Of a DNA stretch of 8,260 bases, positions 5,315 through 8,260 are shown piece after piece. The stretch is from positions 1 to 8,260 of the forward strand of contig JAJTBK010000333.1 in the NCBI GenBank assembly GCA_021286965.1, written 5' to 3'. Every line of letters starts with the position of its first letter. The stretch's first letter is position 1. A program made the position numbers and the translations under genes. The notes beneath the pieces are model-generated. The model saw nothing but the letters and a program-made list of their open reading frames with translations, was not told where the DNA came from and did no database searches. Source of the DNA: Comamonadaceae bacterium (lineage in GTDB: Bacteria; Pseudomonadota; Gammaproteobacteria; Burkholderiales; Burkholderiaceae_C).

Positions 5315-6340
5315 TCAAACCAGCTCGTCGAGCAGCTTGCGCACCGGCGCCGGCAAGCCCAGGTCGGCCCATTGCGCGGCGCTGCACCAACGCCCCTCGC
5401 CCGGGGGCGGCACGCCGGAGGCCAGCACCGGGTGCAAATGCAGATCACGGTGCGTGAGCACGTGCACGAAGGGGCGCAGGTGCTGCATTCCGGCACCCGC
5501 CCAGGGCGCCAGGGCGGCCTCGGCCTCGAACACCGGCGGGCAGTGCAATCCGGCCCAAATGCCGGTCTGCGGCCGACGCTGCAGCCACAGCTGGCCCTGG
5601 GCGTTGCGCAGCAACAGCAGCCACCAGGACTCGGCCCGGCGCTGCAGCCGGCGCGTGCGCACCGGATAGCTCTCAGGCGCCCCTGCGCGCAGCGCGACAC
5701 ATTGCGTTTGCAACGGGCAAGCGCCGCAGCGCGGCTGGCGCGGCACACACACCAGCGCCCCCAGATCCATCAGGCCCTGGGTATAGCGCGGCATGGACTG
5801 CGCCAGATCGTCGCTGGGCAGCAGCGCCTGCGCCTGCGCCCACAACAAGCGCTCATTGCGCGCCTGCGCCAGGTCGGCACTGAAACCGAGCACCCGCGTG
5901 AGCACGCGGCGCACGTTCGCGTCCAGGATGGGCACGCGCTCGGCAAAGCAAAACGCCGCGATCGCCCCGGCCGTCGAGCGCCCGATGCCGGGTAGCTCAG
6001 CGAGCTGCACCGCCGTGGTCGGAAACACGCCGCCATACTGCGCCTGCACCTGCTGCGCACAGCGGTGCAGATTGCGTGCGCGGCTGTAATAGCCCAGGCC
6101 ACTCCACAGCGCCAGCACTTCGTCCTGCGGCGCGGCGGCCAGCGCGGCGACGTCGGGGAAACGCGCCAGGAAGCGGCCGTAGTAGTCCAGCACGGTCGCC
6201 ACCTGGGTCTGCTGCAGCATGATTTCAGACAGCCAGACGCGGTACGGATCGCGCGTTTGCTGCCAGGGCAGGCTCTGGCGTCCGTGCTGCGCCTGCCAGC
6301 GCACCACGGGCGTGGCGATGTCGGGTCGGGGCCAGAGCAT
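5315..6340 (-). CDS. mutY: A/G-specific adenine DNA glycosylase MutY
   Basis: MutY removes adenine mispaired with 8-oxoguanine, preventing G:C to T:A transversions. The 341 residues match the family (about 350). In order: the catalytic Glu39 in SEIMLQQTQV, YYSRARNL at 84-91, the helix-hairpin-helix LPGIGRSTAGA at 116-126, catalytic Asp140 in ILDANVRRV, and the 4Fe-4S loop with Cys198, 205, 208 and 214 in the spacing C-x6-C-x2-C-x5-C. The part after about residue 230 is the Nudix-like domain that recognises 8-oxoG; the E. coli FSH motif aligns with LTH here, so the Ser is replaced by Thr. All catalytic residues are present. Its ATG overlaps the stop of the upstream GTPase gene by one base (TGATG) and has no recognisable Shine-Dalgarno sequence, so translation probably depends on reinitiation after the GTPase. 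Confidence 0.97.
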   Translation of the reverse strand: MLWPRPDIATPVVRWQAQHGRQSLPWQQTRDPYRVWLSEIMLQQTQVATVLDYYGRFLARFPDVAALAAAPQDEVLALWSGLGYYSRARNLHRCAQQVQAQYGGVFPTTAVQLAELPGIGRSTAGAIAAFCFAERVPILDANVRRVLTRVLGFSADLAQARNERLLWAQAQALLPSDDLAQSMPRYTQGLMDLGALVCVPRQPRCGACPLQTQCVALRAGAPESYPVRTRRLQRRAESWWLLLLRNAQGQLWLQRRPQTGIWAGLHCPPVFEAEAALAPWAGAGMQHLRPFVHVLTHRDLHLHPVLASGVPPPGEGRWCSAAQWADLGLPAPVRKLLDELV

Positions 6341-8260
6341 CAGGGCAAGGCGGCAGCGCTACCGGGGGCCGGCACGCTGAGCAACTGCTGCGCAAACCCC
6401 TGCAGGCGGCTGTACAGCGCCTGCAGCTCCTGCTCCGAGAGCTCGATCTCACCAATACGCTCATCAAGGCCGTTGGCCGCGTGCTGGATGCGATCGACGG
6501 CTTCGATGCGGCGCGCAAAGCTGCGCTTGCGCTCGCGCAGCTGGGCATCGAGTTGCGCCGTGGCCGACTTGCTCCACAGCTCCAGGTCGTTGGCGATCGA
6601 TTCGAACACCGTGCGCAGGCGCATCGACAGCGCACGCACCAGGCGCTGCGTGAACTCGGGCTGCGCCAGGCGCAGGGCATTGCCCATGCTCAGGTACTGC
6701 AGGTGGTTGGCCTCGATACGCCCGACTTCCTGCAAAAAACCGTCAAGCCGGGGCACGGCCGGCACCTGCAAGGAAAAGCCGAACTCGGCATTGAGCTGGC
6801 GGAACGTGCCATCGAGCATGGCGTGGATCTCGGTACCCGAGGCCTGCGCCTTATCGACGATGGCGCGCAGGCGCGTAAACGCCTCTTCGTACACCTTGCG
6901 CACCCCCAGCTTCAGGCCGCGCTGCTGCAACGCATCGGTCAGCCCCTGCAGCTCAGCCTTGAGGGCACGCGCGCCGAGCTGGCGAAACAGATCGCGCAGC
7001 AGCCTCAGGTGCACGGCGCGCACGGCCTGGATCTTGGCGGCGCTGGTGTCGAACTCGCGCTGTTCGAGCTCGATGCGCCCACGCATCGATTCGATGACCG
7101 AGGCATTTTTGCCGCGCAGGCTGCGCAGCTCCAGCATCTGCTCGTCAAGGTCGCGCCGGCGCACGTTCAGCACGCGCTCGGTCTCGGCACGCAAACCGGT
7201 CACGCCAGCCGTGACGGCGGCGCGCAAAATTGCCTGGCGCTGGCCCATGATGCCCTGCGCCAGCGCGTTTTCAAGTTCGGGCAGGCCGCTGGTTTCCAGC
7301 AGCGGGTCGTTGCCGGTGATCTTGGCCACCAGGCCTTTTTGCGCCGAAATCGGCAACACCCGCGCACGCGGCATGGCCAGCATGTCGGCCACGGTGGTGC
7401 ACTGGCGTTCGAGTTGCAGCTGCACCTGCGCCGTGGTGTTGAGGTTGTCCCACAGGGTATCGATCTTGTTGAGCACAACCCAGCGCGCCTCAACGCCACC
7501 GCCAGGCGGCACCAGGTGTTCACGCCAGATCGACAGATCCGAGCGCGTCACGCCGGTGTCGGCCGCGAGGATGAAGAGCACCGCATGGGCCTGGGGGATC
7601 AGGCTCACCGTCAGCTCAGGCTCGGCGCCGACGGCGTTCAGGCCCGGGGTGTCGAGGATCACCAGGCCCTGCTTGAGCAGCGGGTGCGGCATGTTGATGA
7701 GGGCATGGCGCCACATGGGCACCTCGACCAGGCCCTGGGCGTCGGGCACCGGGTTTTCTTCCGGCAGTTCGTCGTGCCAGAAGCCGAGCGCACGCGCCTC
7801 GTCCAGGCTGACGCGGCGCACTTCCGAGACTTTCTCCAGCGCCCGGCCAATCTGGTCGGCACTGTGCACGTCGAGCGGAATTTCCAGCCATTGGTCTGGA
7901 CGCAGCCGCCATTCGGCCAGCCCCTGGGGCTGCAGGCGGGTTTCGATCGGCAGCAGGCGCAGGCAGGGCGGCAGCTCGGCCTCGTAGCCAAGCTCGGTCG
8001 GGCACATGGTGGTGCGCCCGGCACTGGCAGGCATGATGCGCCGGCCGTAGTCGGCGAAGAACAGGGCGTTGATCAGCTCCGATTTGCCGCGCGAGAACTC
8101 GGCGACGAACGCCACCATGACCTTGTCGCTGCGCACCTGGGATTCCAGGCGCTGCAGCCGCTCCTCGACCGCTGCATCCATCAAATCGTTGGCCGACAGC
8201 CACTCGGACAGCTGCTTGAGCTGCTGTGCAAAGGCCCGCCGCCAGGCGCCATGCTGGTCA
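6340..8260 (-). CDS. Dynamin-like large GTPase (5' end beyond right edge)
   Basis: The reading frame is open to the window edge, so the true start lies outside; the TTG at 8184 and the Met after it are internal, because 25 in-frame codons (DQHGAWRRAFAQQLKQLSEWL...) precede it. Of 639 visible residues the GTPase motifs are: G1 AEFSRGKS at 53-60, with Ala where the first P-loop Gly is usual; G2 RTTMCPTEL with the Thr pair at 83-84; G3 DTPG at 203-206; G4 NKID at 264-267; a possible G5 ISAQKG after it. About 118 residues separate G2 from G3, longer than in classical dynamins. The C-terminal half is long, charged and helical (for example RRRDLDEQMLELRSLRG and the terminal EIELSEQELQALYSRLQG), as in the dynamin stalk. 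No transmembrane segment is obvious. Relatives in Burkholderiales are, as I recall, annotated only as dynamin family protein. Coupling to mutY hints at a chromosome or stress role, perhaps like the E. coli clamp-associated CrfC, or a membrane role. Function is unknown. Confidence 0.9.
   Translation of the reverse strand, partial: DQHGAWRRAFAQQLKQLSEWLSANDLMDAAVEERLQRLESQVRSDKVMVAFVAEFSRGKSELINALFFADYGRRIMPASAGRTTMCPTELGYEAELPPCLRLLPIETRLQPQGLAEWRLRPDQWLEIPLDVHSADQIGRALEKVSEVRRVSLDEARALGFWHDELPEENPVPDAQGLVEVPMWRHALINMPHPLLKQGLVILDTPGLNAVGAEPELTVSLIPQAHAVLFILAADTGVTRSDLSIWREHLVPPGGGVEARWVVLNKIDTLWDNLNTTAQVQLQLERQCTTVADMLAMPRARVLPISAQKGLVAKITGNDPLLETSGLPELENALAQGIMGQRQAILRAAVTAGVTGLRAETERVLNVRRRDLDEQMLELRSLRGKNASVIESMRGRIELEQREFDTSAAKIQAVRAVHLRLLRDLFRQLGARALKAELQGLTDALQQRGLKLGVRKVYEEAFTRLRAIVDKAQASGTEIHAMLDGTFRQLNAEFGFSLQVPAVPRLDGFLQEVGRIEANHLQYLSMGNALRLAQPEFTQRLVRALSMRLRTVFESIANDLELWSKSATAQLDAQLRERKRSFARRIEAVDRIQHAANGLDERIGEIELSEQELQALYSRLQGFAQQLLSVPAPGSAAALP

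Noticed and set aside
6065..7987. A 640-codon open frame on the plus strand opposite mutY and the GTPase gene
   Set aside because: It is Arg/Ser-rich low-complexity sequence with no recognisable domain, spans the junction of two well-supported genes on the other strand, and has the character of an antisense shadow in GC-rich coding DNA.
8182..8184. TTG (with an ATG next) as the start of the GTPase gene
   Set aside because: The frame stays open for 25 more codons to the window edge with coherent helical sequence (WRRAFAQQLKQLSEWL), and no ribosome binding site precedes the TTG; the true start is outside the window.

Overview
This window looks like a stretch of core chromosome from a GC-rich betaproteobacterium, most likely a member of the Comamonadaceae (Burkholderiales). 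The evidence is the protein sequences themselves (HrcA, NadK, GTPase and GreB of betaproteobacterial type), the high GC coding regions, and a short intergenic repeat of a kind I associate with Comamonadaceae genomes. Genus cannot be fixed from the sequence alone.

Layout. The left arm (1-1806) is entirely on the minus strand. Read in the direction of transcription it is hrcA (heat-shock repressor), a CAU-anticodon tRNA (probably Ile2), tRNA-Arg(ACG) with its own extended -10 promoter and a strong intrinsic terminator, then greB, whose 3' end runs off the left edge. The middle (1835-5248) is a tight plus-strand operon nadK-recN-rapZ, divergent from hrcA across only 28 bp. recN follows nadK by 2 bp, and rapZ overlaps recN by 11 bp. 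The right arm (5315-8260) is a minus-strand pair: a large dynamin-like GTPase whose 5' end is cut by the right edge, and mutY, joined by a TGATG stop/start overlap. The convergent rapZ/mutY junction is filled by a short dispersed repeat (about 5256-5314).

How the genes fit together. Most of the functions are housekeeping and stress linked: repression of heat-shock genes (HrcA), NADP supply (NadK), double-strand break repair (RecN), envelope/sRNA-type signalling (RapZ), repair of 8-oxoG:A mispairs (MutY) and rescue of arrested RNA polymerase (GreB). The least understood gene is the GTPase coupled to mutY.

I see no CRISPR array, transposase, phage gene, toxin-antitoxin pair or defence island. 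The best leads are: the translational coupling of a dynamin-like GTPase to mutY in a repair neighbourhood; three monocistron-leading genes (greB, hrcA, nadK) that lack Shine-Dalgarno sequences and each carry a -10-like hexamer exactly 6 nt before ATG, suggesting leaderless mRNAs; a CAU tRNA with imperfect stems and no encoded terminal A; and a RapZ lacking most of the basic residues that bind sRNA in E. coli.
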